Source of the DNA: Aureimonas altamirensis
Lineage (GTDB): Bacteria > Pseudomonadota > Alphaproteobacteria > Rhizobiales > Rhizobiaceae
DNA length: 59,627 nt
NCBI RefSeq assembly: GCF_001463885.1
Contig: NZ_BBWQ01000017.1
Span: forward strand, 1 to 59,627
Direction: 5' to 3'
The first letter of the stretch is position 1, and every line of letters starts with the position of its first letter. The position numbers and the translations under genes are program-made. The notes under the pieces are model-generated. The model saw nothing but the letters and a program-made list of their open reading frames with translations, had not been told where the DNA came from and did no database searches. This document shows positions 35,855 through 43,763 of the stretch, piece after piece.

Positions 35855-36781
35855 TTACCGGGAAGCCTTGTAGAGCTTCTGTGCGATTTCGAACATTTCC
35901 TCGGGGGCATAGTCCGGGGTGAATGCGGACGGCACGCCGACGAGTTGCGCGATCTTTCCGCCTTCCGGATGACCTTCGACAACCTCCAGCTCACCGGCCG
36001 GGTCGTCGGGCAACGCGACTTCGCCATTGCCCCATATGCCGGCCATCTCGCGATAGTCGTCCGGGCTGAACGTGTAGAGGCGGCGGTGTGATCCTTCGTC
36101 CAGATATTTCTGGCATTCCGGGATCTTGGACAGCGGGATGTTCGGCGTGGGCAGGAATTTGTCGAGATCGACGCCCGTTACCTTCTTCAAGGCCAGTGCG
36201 TAAGCATGGGCGTGCACGGAGCCGCGAACCAGCAGATATCCGCAAACCTCACGTCCCGTGGGATCGGTTAGCGTCTCATAGACCCGCAGCTTATGGAGGC
36301 GGGCGCCGCATTCCAGGTGGAAGTTATGCAGTAGATCGACGATCACGTTCCCGGTCGTCGTGACGAAATCGTTGTTCCAGGAAATGCCGTTCGAGTTGAC
36401 CGGCATTGCTCCGCCGGCGCCGGACAGGAACGCGGCCGCGTTGCGCATATCCTTCATGTCCTCGAAGGGCGCCCCGGAAATGTCGCCCCCGTCGCCAGCA
36501 TCCGCATCCGGCTTGTCGGGGCCGTTGGCAAGCATCGCAACGCCGTTGGATACCAGCTCCACGTGCCCCAGCTCTTCGGCGGTGATGGAGGCCACCAACG
36601 AGTAGAATGGCTTGAGCTTGTCCTTGGAACGAAAATTGAAGCTCTGGAACATGTAGTTTCCGAGCGTCGACATCTCGCCGTACTTGCCGCCCAGCAGTTC
36701 CTGCAGCGCTGCGGCGGCGTTGGGGTCTGCTCGCTTCGGAGCAGGCAATTCCGCTTGCAGTCTATCGACACGCATGAACAT
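35855..36781 (-). CDS. Manganese (non-haem) catalase
   Basis: 308-residue dimanganese catalase that dismutates hydrogen peroxide in the cytoplasm. The ferritin-like four-helix bundle carries the metal-ligand helices ITAEELGHVELVSN, LLHNFHLECGARLHKLRVYE and GSVHAHAYALALKKVTGVD; LGGKYGEMSTLGNYMFQSFN near the N-terminus is also conserved. AGGAGG lies 7 nt before the ATG. A GGAAC-N16-TGTT promoter-like element lies just upstream. It heads a three-gene operon. Confidence 0.95.
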   Translation of the reverse strand: MFMRVDRLQAELPAPKRADPNAAAALQELLGGKYGEMSTLGNYMFQSFNFRSKDKLKPFYSLVASITAEELGHVELVSNGVAMLANGPDKPDADAGDGGDISGAPFEDMKDMRNAAAFLSGAGGAMPVNSNGISWNNDFVTTTGNVIVDLLHNFHLECGARLHKLRVYETLTDPTGREVCGYLLVRGSVHAHAYALALKKVTGVDLDKFLPTPNIPLSKIPECQKYLDEGSHRRLYTFSPDDYREMAGIWGNGEVALPDDPAGELEVVEGHPEGGKIAQLVGVPSAFTPDYAPEEMFEIAQKLYKASR

Positions 36782-36807
36782 GGCTGTTCCTCCTGTGAAA
36801 GAAAACC

Positions 36808-36832
36808 AACACAGCGTGGAGGGCGTCGTTCC
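36808..36832 (-). promoter_or_regulatory. EcfG-like promoter of the Mn-catalase operon
   Basis: Minus strand GGAAC (36832-36828), 16 bases, TGTT (36811-36808), against consensus GGAAC-N16/17-CGTT (one mismatch in the -10). It is 26 bp from the catalase start. Confidence 0.6.
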
Positions 36833-37020
36833 GATCTACCGGGTGTGACGTATGCGCCCACCGTAGGATCGAGCCTGCGATGGACAATCGAAGCTACGTG
36901 TAAAGCCTGATGATTGCCAAAAGCACGCGGCGACCCCATATAATGGTAGGCGGCTACCGCTGCCTCCGGGTTTTCCGCGCAGTTGCGCGATCAGATCACA
37001 CGCCCGGCCTGAAAGTTTTC

Positions 37021-37209
37021 ATGAAAAATACTTCCCACCAGCGTTTGCTCGCTGAAAGGCTGTTCATGCCGATCGTAAGCTCGGCAGGGGCAAGCTCACT
37101 TGCCGTCCCGTCAGCCACGACGGAGACGAAGGAAAAATCCGCGCGCCTCAAGGCGCTGCGTCTCGCGCGTGATGCGGAGCAGCGGGTAAAGAAGCTGTCC
37201 CCCGTATGA
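37021..37209 (+). CDS. Small hypothetical protein, coupled to a mini membrane protein
   Basis: 62 residues, MKNTSHQRLLAERLFMPIVS, with a basic helical C-terminus (KSARLKALRLARDAEQRVKK). The stop overlaps the next ATG (ATGA), a typical translational-coupling arrangement, which supports both frames. A longer frame from 36910 exists. No homologue is recognised. Confidence 0.45.
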   Translation: MKNTSHQRLLAERLFMPIVSSAGASSLAVPSATTETKEKSARLKALRLARDAEQRVKKLSPV

Positions 37210-37310
37210 TCGCTGCCCGCAAGCGAGGCCGCGATTGGCGACGCTCTCTGGCGGTCGTCGCATTCATCATGATCTGTGCCGGGACCAGCTACCTATCCTT
37301 GCTGCGGTGA
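37206..37310 (+). CDS. 34-residue single-helix membrane protein
   Basis: A basic N-terminus (MIAARKRGRDWRRS) precedes one hydrophobic segment (LAVVAFIMICAGTSYLSLL), the positive-inside layout of a small inner-membrane protein. It overlaps the previous stop by 4 nt. It could be a stress-related or toxin-type small membrane protein; neither is shown. Confidence 0.4.
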   Translation: MIAARKRGRDWRRSLAVVAFIMICAGTSYLSLLR

Positions 37311-37362
37311 GCCTTGGCGCACATGCGCAGCGCTTTGAGCGCGAACTATCGGCCTGGCCAAC

Positions 37363-37626
37363 TTATTGAGATTGCATCCGTCGCCGAGAGCGCCGTAGCC
37401 GTTGGGTTACAGCCCCGGCGGCATCCTGTTGCTGTGCATGGGACGCTTCCATCGGCCGCATGAGTTTGCCAAATAGCCCGGCATGGCTTATATAAGCGGC
37501 ATCGATCTTGTTACGAATGATGTTTCCGCGCTTCGGCGCTTTCGCACTCTCCTCTTCAATTTCGAGCAGCATGGCGACGGCTTCCGGCCGGGCGCTGGCA
37601 TATAACGCCGGTTGAAAGGAATTCAT
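37363..37626 (-). CDS. Possible small hypothetical protein
   Basis: 87 residues, [20 protein letters not shown], then [20 protein letters not shown]. The amino-acid pattern is plausible and third-position GC is intermediate (about 58% by my count). Its start region overlaps the cspA ribosome-binding site on the other strand and has no SD of its own, so it may be a chance frame. Confidence 0.3.
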   Translation of the reverse strand: MNSFQPALYASARPEAVAMLLEIEEESAKAPKRGNIIRNKIDAAYISHAGLFGKLMRPMEASHAQQQDAAGAVTQRLRRSRRRMQSQ

Positions 37627-37627
37627 C

Positions 37628-37837
37628 ATGGCTACTGGAACGGTTAAGTTTTTCAACACCACCAAGGGCTTCGGCTTCATCGAGCAGGACAATGGCGGCG
37701 CCGACGTATTCGTGCACGCTTCCGCCGTGGAACGCAGCGGAATGAGCAGCCTGGTCGACGGTCAGAAGATCAGCTTCGATGTCGTCACGGATCAGCGGAA
37801 CGGCAAAAGCTCTGCCGAGAACATCCAGAGCGCCTGA
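37628..37837 (+). CDS. Cold-shock protein CspA family
   Basis: 69-residue single cold-shock domain: [20 protein letters not shown] with RNP1 KGFGFI and RNP2-like [10 protein letters not shown] single-stranded RNA/DNA-binding RNA chaperone. AGGAA lies 7 nt before the ATG. The ~290 bp upstream have no confident gene on the same strand, so a long 5' leader, common for csp genes, is possible. A clear terminator follows. Confidence 0.95.
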   Translation: MATGTVKFFNTTKGFGFIEQDNGGADVFVHASAVERSGMSSLVDGQKISFDVVTDQRNGKSSAENIQSA

Positions 37838-37866
37838 CTCTGTCAGAATGCCGGACGATAATGGAA

Positions 37867-37890
37867 GGGGCTGCCACGCGGCCCCTTTTT
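37867..37890 (+). terminator. Rho-independent terminator of cspA
   Basis: GGGGCTGC and GCGGCCCC form an 8-bp stem (one G-T pair) with a 3-nt loop, followed directly by TTTTT (37886-37890), 30 bp after the cspA stop. Confidence 0.85.
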
Positions 37891-37931
37891 CGCGTCTGCA
37901 GCAGAGATGCTGCCGCAGATCGCTCAAGCGC

Positions 37932-38285
37932 CTACCGGCCGTGAATGCCGCGGACCTGATCCGCGACCTCGACAACCGCACCATACGGCAGCTCGATCAT
38001 TCCCCACTCGGCAAAGCGGCGGCGTGACACGTCCGTACTGACCATCAACGTGATCCCGACATGTCGGGAATCCACTTGGATGCGTTGGAACAGCCCCTGG
38101 ACGACGTCACGCGGGCCTTCCAGAACCTGCATCACCTCGAGCCGGCGTATGCCCATGCAGCCCGTGATGCCAACCCGCGTGTTCATGGCCGAGAATTTCG
38201 ATGCAAGCCGCTTCGCATCCTGCTCGGAGATCTCCTCGAGCAGGGTGCTGATGTAGCAGATCGTATGAAGCGGTTCTTCGCTCAA
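37932..38285 (-). CDS. Single-domain BLUF blue-light photoreceptor
   Basis: 117 residues. The flavin-binding and switching residues of BLUF proteins are all present: Tyr11, Asn35, Gln53, Trp94 and Met96. Each is exactly ten positions below AppA Tyr21, Asn45, Gln63, Trp104 and Met106. Core motifs are VGITGCM, VMQVLEGP, IQVDSRHVGI and RRFAEWGM. BLUF domains bind FAD and report blue light through hydrogen-bond changes at Gln/Tyr. The TTG at 38285 has GGGGAG 6 nt upstream; the longer frame to 38444 is not protein-like. With no effector domain fused, it must act through a partner, not identified here. Confidence 0.88.
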   Translation of the reverse strand: MSEEPLHTICYISTLLEEISEQDAKRLASKFSAMNTRVGITGCMGIRRLEVMQVLEGPRDVVQGLFQRIQVDSRHVGITLMVSTDVSRRRFAEWGMIELPYGAVVEVADQVRGIHGR

Positions 38286-38378
38286 GCGGCACTCCCCAAA
38301 CCAGATGACAGTGCCAGACGCTCTGCCTGTGAGAACCATCCAGACCGGTATGCCTGCAGCCAGCGCGTACCGATACCA

Positions 38379-38403
38379 AACCAGACGATAGATCAATTGT
38401 TCC
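38379..38403 (-). promoter_or_regulatory. Candidate EcfG-like promoter of the BLUF gene
   Basis: Minus strand GGAAC (38403-38399), 16 bases, GGTT (38382-38379). The -35 is exact, the -10 has one mismatch to CGTT. It lies about 93 bp before the TTG start, longer than usual. Confidence 0.4.
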
Positions 38404-38692
38404 ACGCCTGGCCTGCGTTTCGGCGTCGATCCACCAGAAGTCAATACCGTTGACTATCTAGGATTGGTTGTCTCGAACCTCTTCTACCTTGCCTCCCGAT
38501 TTCGGCCGATTGGCAGAACGCCGAGGTCGATTCATGGCGCGAAAGTCTTCATGCGGTGGCCCTCTTTTGGGGGAGGAATGAGACTTTCGAAGCGCTTTCC
38601 CTTCGCCGGACGCGCTGTAGTTTGCGGCCAGATGCTCAGTTTCAGGGCAAGTCGTTCAGGCCATTGTTTTAACTATATAGAAGTTTATTAGA

Positions 38693-40861
38693 ATGTTTCA
38701 GTTGCGTCGTTTTCGCCAGATGGTTCTGGCGTCGTCCAGCCTCGTTCTCATTTCCGGGTATCATGCTGCGGCACAATCTTTGGTCGTCGACAGCCCGCCG
38801 GACTATATCGTGGGAGGGATCGAGTCCTATCCCGGCGTGGAGATCGGGCCGAACAATATCGGCACGGTCATCGTAGGGCCGGGTAGCACGTTGACCTCCA
38901 CCGGCCCGATCGTGATCGGCCGCAATGCGGGCTCCAGCGGCACGCTCGTCATTGGCGCGCCGGCCGGCAGCGCGCCGGTTGCGCCTGGCGTCGTCAACGC
39001 ACCGACGATCGACTTCGGCGCCGGTTCTGCCCGCCTGGTCTTCAACCATGACGATCCAGCCTATGATTTCGGCGCCGGACTTGTCGGCGGGCCGAATGCC
39101 GTCGTCAGTCTGGAATCCGGACGGACGATCTTCTCCGGCGACAGTTCGGCGTTCAATGGCGTGGTCGAAACCGTTGCCAACGTGCACGACAAGGTCATCC
39201 AGGTGGACGGCATTCTCGGCGGCACGCTGAACATTGCGTCGGGCTCCGAGCTGGAAGGCATCGGAACCGTCCAGAATGTTATTGCTGCAGGCTCCATCAG
39301 GCCGGGTGGCAATGGCGCGTTCGGCACACTCACGATCAACGGCGATTATGTGGGGCAGGGCAATTGGGTGGAGATGGATACGGTTCTGGGCGACGACTCG
39401 TCCGTAACCGACCGGCTCATCATCCGTGGAAACAGCAGCGGCGACTCGACCCTGGTCGTCAACGATCGCTCCGGTATCGGAGCCCCGACGAACGAAGGCA
39501 TCCTTCTTATCCAGGTCGATGGCGCGTCGAACGCCAATTTCGTGCTGGATGGCTATTACACCGACCAGAACAACCGCAGCGCGATCATCGCCGGGGCCTA
39601 TTCCTACTCGCTGTACAAGGGGAGCGTCAGCAACCCGACGAACGGCAACTGGTACTTACGGTCGATCGCCAAGGATGCGCCGCCGGACCCGACCGATCCG
39701 ACAACCCCCGTCGATCCGACCGACCCGACCGATCCGACGACGCCCGTCGATCCGACGAATCCGTCGGTGCCCGGTACGCCGACCGATCCGGACAGGCCCG
39801 GCTTTCCGACCGATCCCATCGGTTCTGACCCGGCCACCGATCCGCTTTATCAACCAGGCGTGCCGTTGTACGAGGCCTATCCCTCGCTGCTGCTCGACAT
39901 GAACCGCCTGCCCACGCTGCGCCAGCGCGTCGGCAACCGGATATGGTCGGGCACGGCCGATCCGAAGCCATTCCAGAAGGGGGCGCTATCCAACACGCCG
40001 CCGCAGGATCTGGTCGACGGGCGGGCCGTCTGGGGGCGTATCGAAGGCCGCGGGTTCGACATCACGCCGGACCGGTCGGCAAGTGGCTGGCAGTCCGACG
40101 GCTCCCTCTGGCGTATCCAGGCCGGAGTGGACTTTCCGGTCTATGAGGCAGCGGGCGGCGACGTTCTCGTAGGCGGCGTCTGGCTGCATCATGGACGCGG
40201 CTCTGCCGATGTGGACTCCTTTGCCGGGTCCGGCACCATCGATACGACAGGGTCGGGCGTCGGCGCCTCGCTAACCTATTACGCCCAGAACGGCTTCTAC
40301 GTGGACGGGCAGGTGCAGGGCACCTGGTACCAGACGGATATCTGGTCCGACACGCTCAACATGGTCGAGGCCGACGGCAATGACGGCTTCGGCTGGTCGG
40401 CCAGCGTGGAAGTGGGGCGCAGCTTTGACATCGCTTATGAGTGGTCGGTGGCACCGCAGGCTCAGTTGATCTACAGCAGTGTCGATTTCGACGACTTCAC
40501 CGATGGCATGGGTGCCGGTGTCCGGCTGCTGCGCGGCGACAGCCTTGTCGGCCGCCTGGGCGTTTCGCTGGATCACGAGACGACCTGGCAATCCGCAAGT
40601 GGCGATACGCGCCGCCTGCAGACCTACGGCCTCGTCGATGTGCGCCAGGAATTCCTGGATGGCACAAGGATTGAGGTCGGCGGTATTCCACTCGACTCCA
40701 GCACCGGCGATACGTGGCTGGGCGGCGCACTCGGCGCTACCTACAATTGGTCGGACGATGCCTGGTCGGTGTACGGCCAGGTGGGCGTTGCCAGCGATCT
40801 TGGCGATTTCGGCGACAGTATAGAGGTGTCCGGCACGGCAGGGCTGCGCGTCAGGTTCTGA
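38693..40861 (+). CDS. Autotransporter with proline-threonine-aspartate linker
   Basis: 722 residues. A signal peptide (QMVLASSSLVLISGYHAAA) leads a pertactin-like beta-helix passenger (about 30-320; GILGGTLNIASGSELEGIGT is a typical turn). A linker of PTDP/TTPVDPT repeats (about 328-382) separates it from the C-terminal 12-strand barrel (about 443-722), which ends LRVRF with terminal Phe. The barrel and signal identify type Va secretion; the cargo function is not evident. The upstream 250 bp carry no convincing gene. Confidence 0.88.
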   Translation: MFQLRRFRQMVLASSSLVLISGYHAAAQSLVVDSPPDYIVGGIESYPGVEIGPNNIGTVIVGPGSTLTSTGPIVIGRNAGSSGTLVIGAPAGSAPVAPGVVNAPTIDFGAGSARLVFNHDDPAYDFGAGLVGGPNAVVSLESGRTIFSGDSSAFNGVVETVANVHDKVIQVDGILGGTLNIASGSELEGIGTVQNVIAAGSIRPGGNGAFGTLTINGDYVGQGNWVEMDTVLGDDSSVTDRLIIRGNSSGDSTLVVNDRSGIGAPTNEGILLIQVDGASNANFVLDGYYTDQNNRSAIIAGAYSYSLYKGSVSNPTNGNWYLRSIAKDAPPDPTDPTTPVDPTDPTDPTTPVDPTNPSVPGTPTDPDRPGFPTDPIGSDPATDPLYQPGVPLYEAYPSLLLDMNRLPTLRQRVGNRIWSGTADPKPFQKGALSNTPPQDLVDGRAVWGRIEGRGFDITPDRSASGWQSDGSLWRIQAGVDFPVYEAAGGDVLVGGVWLHHGRGSADVDSFAGSGTIDTTGSGVGASLTYYAQNGFYVDGQVQGTWYQTDIWSDTLNMVEADGNDGFGWSASVEVGRSFDIAYEWSVAPQAQLIYSSVDFDDFTDGMGAGVRLLRGDSLVGRLGVSLDHETTWQSASGDTRRLQTYGLVDVRQEFLDGTRIEVGGIPLDSSTGDTWLGGALGATYNWSDDAWSVYGQVGVASDLGDFGDSIEVSGTAGLRVRF
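39676..39840 (+). repeat. Degenerate DPT/PT repeat linker in the autotransporter
   Basis: DNA repeats of the unit type gaycc-gacc-gatccgac encode PDPTDPTTPVDPT-like units about four times. The region is prone to slippage, so its length likely varies between strains. Confidence 0.8.
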
Positions 40862-40929
40862 CGCGGCCCATTCGGCGAGTTGCGGCTATGGCCGCCTCGC
40901 CATATATCCAGCCATTCTAAAAGGCATCG

Positions 40930-42036
40930 ATGGCCCGTAGCATGACTGGACCGGCGTACATGGACGAATTGACCTCGACCACCCGAACATCGTCGATGCC
41001 CGCCGGGCATCCAAGGGTGCCGCCGGCGCGCGTCGGCATCCTGGTGGCCAATCTGGGGACGCCCGATGGCTACGACTACTGGTCCATGCGCCGCTATCTG
41101 AACGAGTTTCTGTCCGACAGGCGCGTGATCGACTACCCGCGCTGGAAATGGCAGCCGATCCTGCAGACGGTGATCCTGGCGAAGCGGCCGTTCAGTTCCG
41201 GCGCCAACTACAAGTCGATCTGGAACGAAAGCCTGAACGAAAGTCCGCTGCTGACCATCACGCGCCGGCAGACGGACAGACTGCGCGAGACGCTGGCCGC
41301 ACGATACGGCGATGCCGTGATCGTGGATTTCTGCATGCGTTACGGCAATCCGTCGGTGGAATCGGTGGTATCGCGGATGGTGGAAGAGGGGTGCACGCGC
41401 ATCCTCTATTTTCCGCTGTACCCGCAATATGCGGGCGCAACCGTCGCCACCGCCAACGACCAGTTCTTCCGCGCTCTGATGAAGCAGTTTCGGCAGCCGA
41501 CCGCACGGGTGGTCGACGCCTATTTCGAGCATCCGCTCTACGTCGAGGCGCTGGCGCAATCGGTCGAGCGCGCCTACGCGCAGGCGGATAGCCGGCCTGA
41601 AAAGCTCGTCGCTTCCTATCATGGAATGCCGAAGCGCTATCTGATGCAGGGCGACCCGTATCATTGCCAATGCCAGAAGACGACGCGGCTGCTGCGCGAA
41701 CGCCTGGGTTGGGCGGCCGACAGCATTGATACGACGTTCCAGTCGGTGTTCGGCCCGGAGGAATGGCTCAAGCCCTATACGGTCGAGCATGTGGCGGAAC
41801 TGGCCAAGCGGGGTATCCGCCATATCGCGGTGGCTTCGCCAGCCTTCAGCGCGGATTGCATCGAGACGCTGGAAGAGATCAACGGCGAAATCCGCGAAGC
41901 CTTCCTGCATGCCGGCGGAACGCAGTTCACCTACATTCCGTGCCTTAACGACGACGACGCCCATATCCGCGCCTTGTCGACGATCATCACGGAGAACCTG
42001 TCCGGATGGCTGGCACCCGCAGCGGAAGCTACCTGA
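40930..42036 (+). CDS. hemH: Ferrochelatase
   Basis: 368 residues; inserts Fe2+ into protoporphyrin IX, the last step of haem synthesis. GILVANLGTPDGYDYWSMRRYL at the N-terminus, ILYFPLYPQYAGATVATAND, SYHGMPKRYLMQGDPYHCQC (active-site His) and TTFQSVFGPEEWLKPYT (conserved Gln/Glu) are hallmark motifs. The ATG at 40930 has AAGG 5 nt upstream; later ATGs at 40942 and 40960 are possible. The N-terminal ~35 residues are not conserved. It lies between the autotransporter and tRNA-Cys. Confidence 0.96.
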   Translation: MARSMTGPAYMDELTSTTRTSSMPAGHPRVPPARVGILVANLGTPDGYDYWSMRRYLNEFLSDRRVIDYPRWKWQPILQTVILAKRPFSSGANYKSIWNESLNESPLLTITRRQTDRLRETLAARYGDAVIVDFCMRYGNPSVESVVSRMVEEGCTRILYFPLYPQYAGATVATANDQFFRALMKQFRQPTARVVDAYFEHPLYVEALAQSVERAYAQADSRPEKLVASYHGMPKRYLMQGDPYHCQCQKTTRLLRERLGWAADSIDTTFQSVFGPEEWLKPYTVEHVAELAKRGIRHIAVASPAFSADCIETLEEINGEIREAFLHAGGTQFTYIPCLNDDDAHIRALSTIITENLSGWLAPAAEAT

Positions 42037-42266
42037 TAATCCGCTCAGGTTTCCCCGGCTGATTCCCGCTCCACCGCGATGATTTCACTGTGCTGGCCAA
42101 CCGCGCTCGGCACCGATTCCATGGGGGCGCGTACCACGTGGAAATGCGCAAGCTTTGGGAACCGCAGAGAAAAAGCCATTTCCGGTTGTGGATCCGGTGC
42201 CGCATATCCACCCGATCACGGCGCAGAACACCATGCGTAGAAGTTTGATCTTGTGGTGATTTTGGA

Positions 42267-42340
42267 TGGAGGCCTCGGCCGGAATCGAACCGGCGTGCAA
42301 GGATTTGCAGTCCTCTGCGTAACCACTCCGCCACGAGGCC
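42267..42340 (-). tRNA. tRNA-Cys (GCA), integration site
   Basis: 74 nt with an encoded CCA and discriminator U, as normal for tRNA-Cys. The acceptor GGCCTCG pairs with CGAGGCC; the anticodon segment CTGCAAA gives GCA; the T-arm is CGCCGGTTCGATTCCGGC. The 5' half and about 50 bp of upstream flank are repeated in degraded form at 45114-45199. Confidence 0.97.
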
Positions 42341-42394
42341 CCAACGGCGCTGTACCTACTGGCTCCCATGGGTTTGCGCAAGGGGGGCAAATCT

Positions 42395-42437
42395 CATTCT
42401 GAAAAGCCGTTCCTTGCGCCATTCTGAAAAGCCGTTC
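42395..42437 (+). repeat. Two 18-bp direct repeats near the left end of the element
   Basis: CATTCTGAAAAGCCGTTC occurs at 42395-42412 and 42420-42437 (period 25). Its first 13 bases recur inverted at 45071-45083 near the right end. They resemble arm-type recombinase or excisionase binding sites in layout; binding is not shown. Confidence 0.75.
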
Positions 42438-42541
42438 GGGCATTGTTTTGCGAGTGGTGGCCGCCGTGCCTATGGGGCGAATTAACTTTCCCCGTCGGAA
42501 GTAGGCGGTAAGCTGGGCCACTGCGGATCGGAGCCCGGTGC

Positions 42542-43207
42542 ATGTGCAATCTCTACTCGCTGACCAAAGGGCAATCGGCCATTGTCGGGCTTACGCGATC
42601 GCTGCACGACCGCACCGGTAACCTGCCTCCGATGCCTGGAATATTTCCGGACTATCCGGCGCCGGTCGTCCGCACCGGCGCTGACGGCGAGCGGGAGTTG
42701 ACGCTCATGCGCTGGGGCATGCCGTCGCCGCAGTTCGTCCTGAAGGGCCGTAAAGTGGATAGCGGCGTCACGAACATCAGGAACACAGCAAGCCCGCATT
42801 GGCGCCGGTGGCTTGGGCCCGCAAACCGCTGCCTGGTGCCGCTGACCAGCTTTTCCGAATACGACACGATCGACGGCAAAAAGGTGCCTGTGTGGTTCGC
42901 CTTGTCGGCAGATCGGCCGCTATGCGTCTTCGCCGGTATCTGGACGAACTGGACCAGCACGCGAAAGGTGAAAGAGGGCGAGGTAAATGCCGACCTCTAC
43001 GGCTTCCTCACATGCGAGCCGAACGCGGTCGTCGGGCCGATCCATCCAAAGGCGATGCCCGTCATACTGACGACTTTCGAGGAAATGGACGTGTGGATGC
43101 GTGCGCCTTGGGAGGAGGCGAAGGCGCTGCAGCGACCGTTGCCGGACGACGCGTTGATGATCGTCGCTCACGGCGACAGGGAGGATGGTCGTAGGGAAGA
43201 GGGCTAG
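42542..43207 (+). CDS. SRAP (HMCES/YedK) family protein
   Basis: 221 residues. The catalytic Cys2 (MCNLYSL) becomes N-terminal after Met removal and forms a thiazolidine link to abasic sites in single-stranded [28 protein letters not shown] (conserved Glu) and [12 protein letters not shown] (conserved His) are the other family residues. These enzymes protect ssDNA gaps from AP-site breakage; many sit beside mobile elements or SOS genes, as here. No SOS box is visible upstream. Confidence 0.92.
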   Translation: MCNLYSLTKGQSAIVGLTRSLHDRTGNLPPMPGIFPDYPAPVVRTGADGERELTLMRWGMPSPQFVLKGRKVDSGVTNIRNTASPHWRRWLGPANRCLVPLTSFSEYDTIDGKKVPVWFALSADRPLCVFAGIWTNWTSTRKVKEGEVNADLYGFLTCEPNAVVGPIHPKAMPVILTTFEEMDVWMRAPWEEAKALQRPLPDDALMIVAHGDREDGRREEG

Positions 43208-43429
43208 GAATCTCGCCGCAGCATTCGCATGGCCGTTTCGATCCGTCGTTCGCTTCGCTCGCCCGTAACGATTCTCGGCTAGGCTAAGCATGGCCGCATC
43301 TACTGCATCCGGCGCCCAGCCGTTGGCATCGGCAAAATCCCCGACCTCGTTTAAGGCGAACTACACTGCCTCTTCGCATTCCAGCATATAGTTGGGGTGG
43401 CCGTGCTTGAAGCGGGTCGACCGGATCAT
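43204..43429 (-). pseudogene. Broken small gene: in-frame TAG plus frameshift
   Basis: AAGGAG lies 8 nt before an ATG at 43429. The frame reads MIRSTRFKHGHPNYMLECEE then AV and stops at TAG (43363-43361). The same frame continues as protein-like sequence FALNEVGDFADANGWAPDAV and MLSLAENRYG. A +1 shift at a GGG run then gives [18 protein letters not shown] and a stop at 43206-43204, abutting the convergent SRAP stop. Two lesions in one short gene indicate a pseudogene. Product unknown; about 75 residues when intact. Confidence 0.6.
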
Positions 43430-43763
43430 TGGCAGGCTCCTTGTGGATGACCTGCCAACAACATTGACGTGCGGGTGTTCCGATAAGGGACGAGGTCTCG
43501 CGGCACTTATCAGATGCGTTGGCCGCAGGGTGCGCGGTTTGCTGGGGGCGGCAACCGCTACAACGACTAAGTCCCGGTAAAATATGGTCGGGCGCTCAGG
43601 ATCTAACGGTGGACCCTTCGGTGTGAACGATGCCAATTCAGTGAAAATTGTTCCGGATCAGATCAGCTATGGGGTGGAATACGGACTGGTGGCTTTCGTC
43701 TAGTGACCCACAAATGCCGACATCGAAACCGCAGGCCGTATGGCCTGCGGCAGAGCGAGCGGA
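43430..43763. other. Gap without a confident gene; hairpin at 43729-43750
   Basis: Frames here are short and not protein-like. CCGCAGGCC (43729-43737) and GGCCTGCGG (43742-43750) form a perfect 9-bp stem with a 4-nt loop, 14 bp after the stop of the leftward ATPase gene and followed on that strand by TTT: a probable terminator for that gene. Confidence 0.6.

Noticed and set aside
38464-38691. 75-codon rightward frame before the autotransporter
   Set aside because: No SD, no protein-like pattern, not coupled to the next gene.
34146-40861. Integrative island with a second tRNA-Arg 3' end
   Set aside because: I found no downstream copy of the tRNA-Arg 3' end and no integrase, so island status is not claimed.
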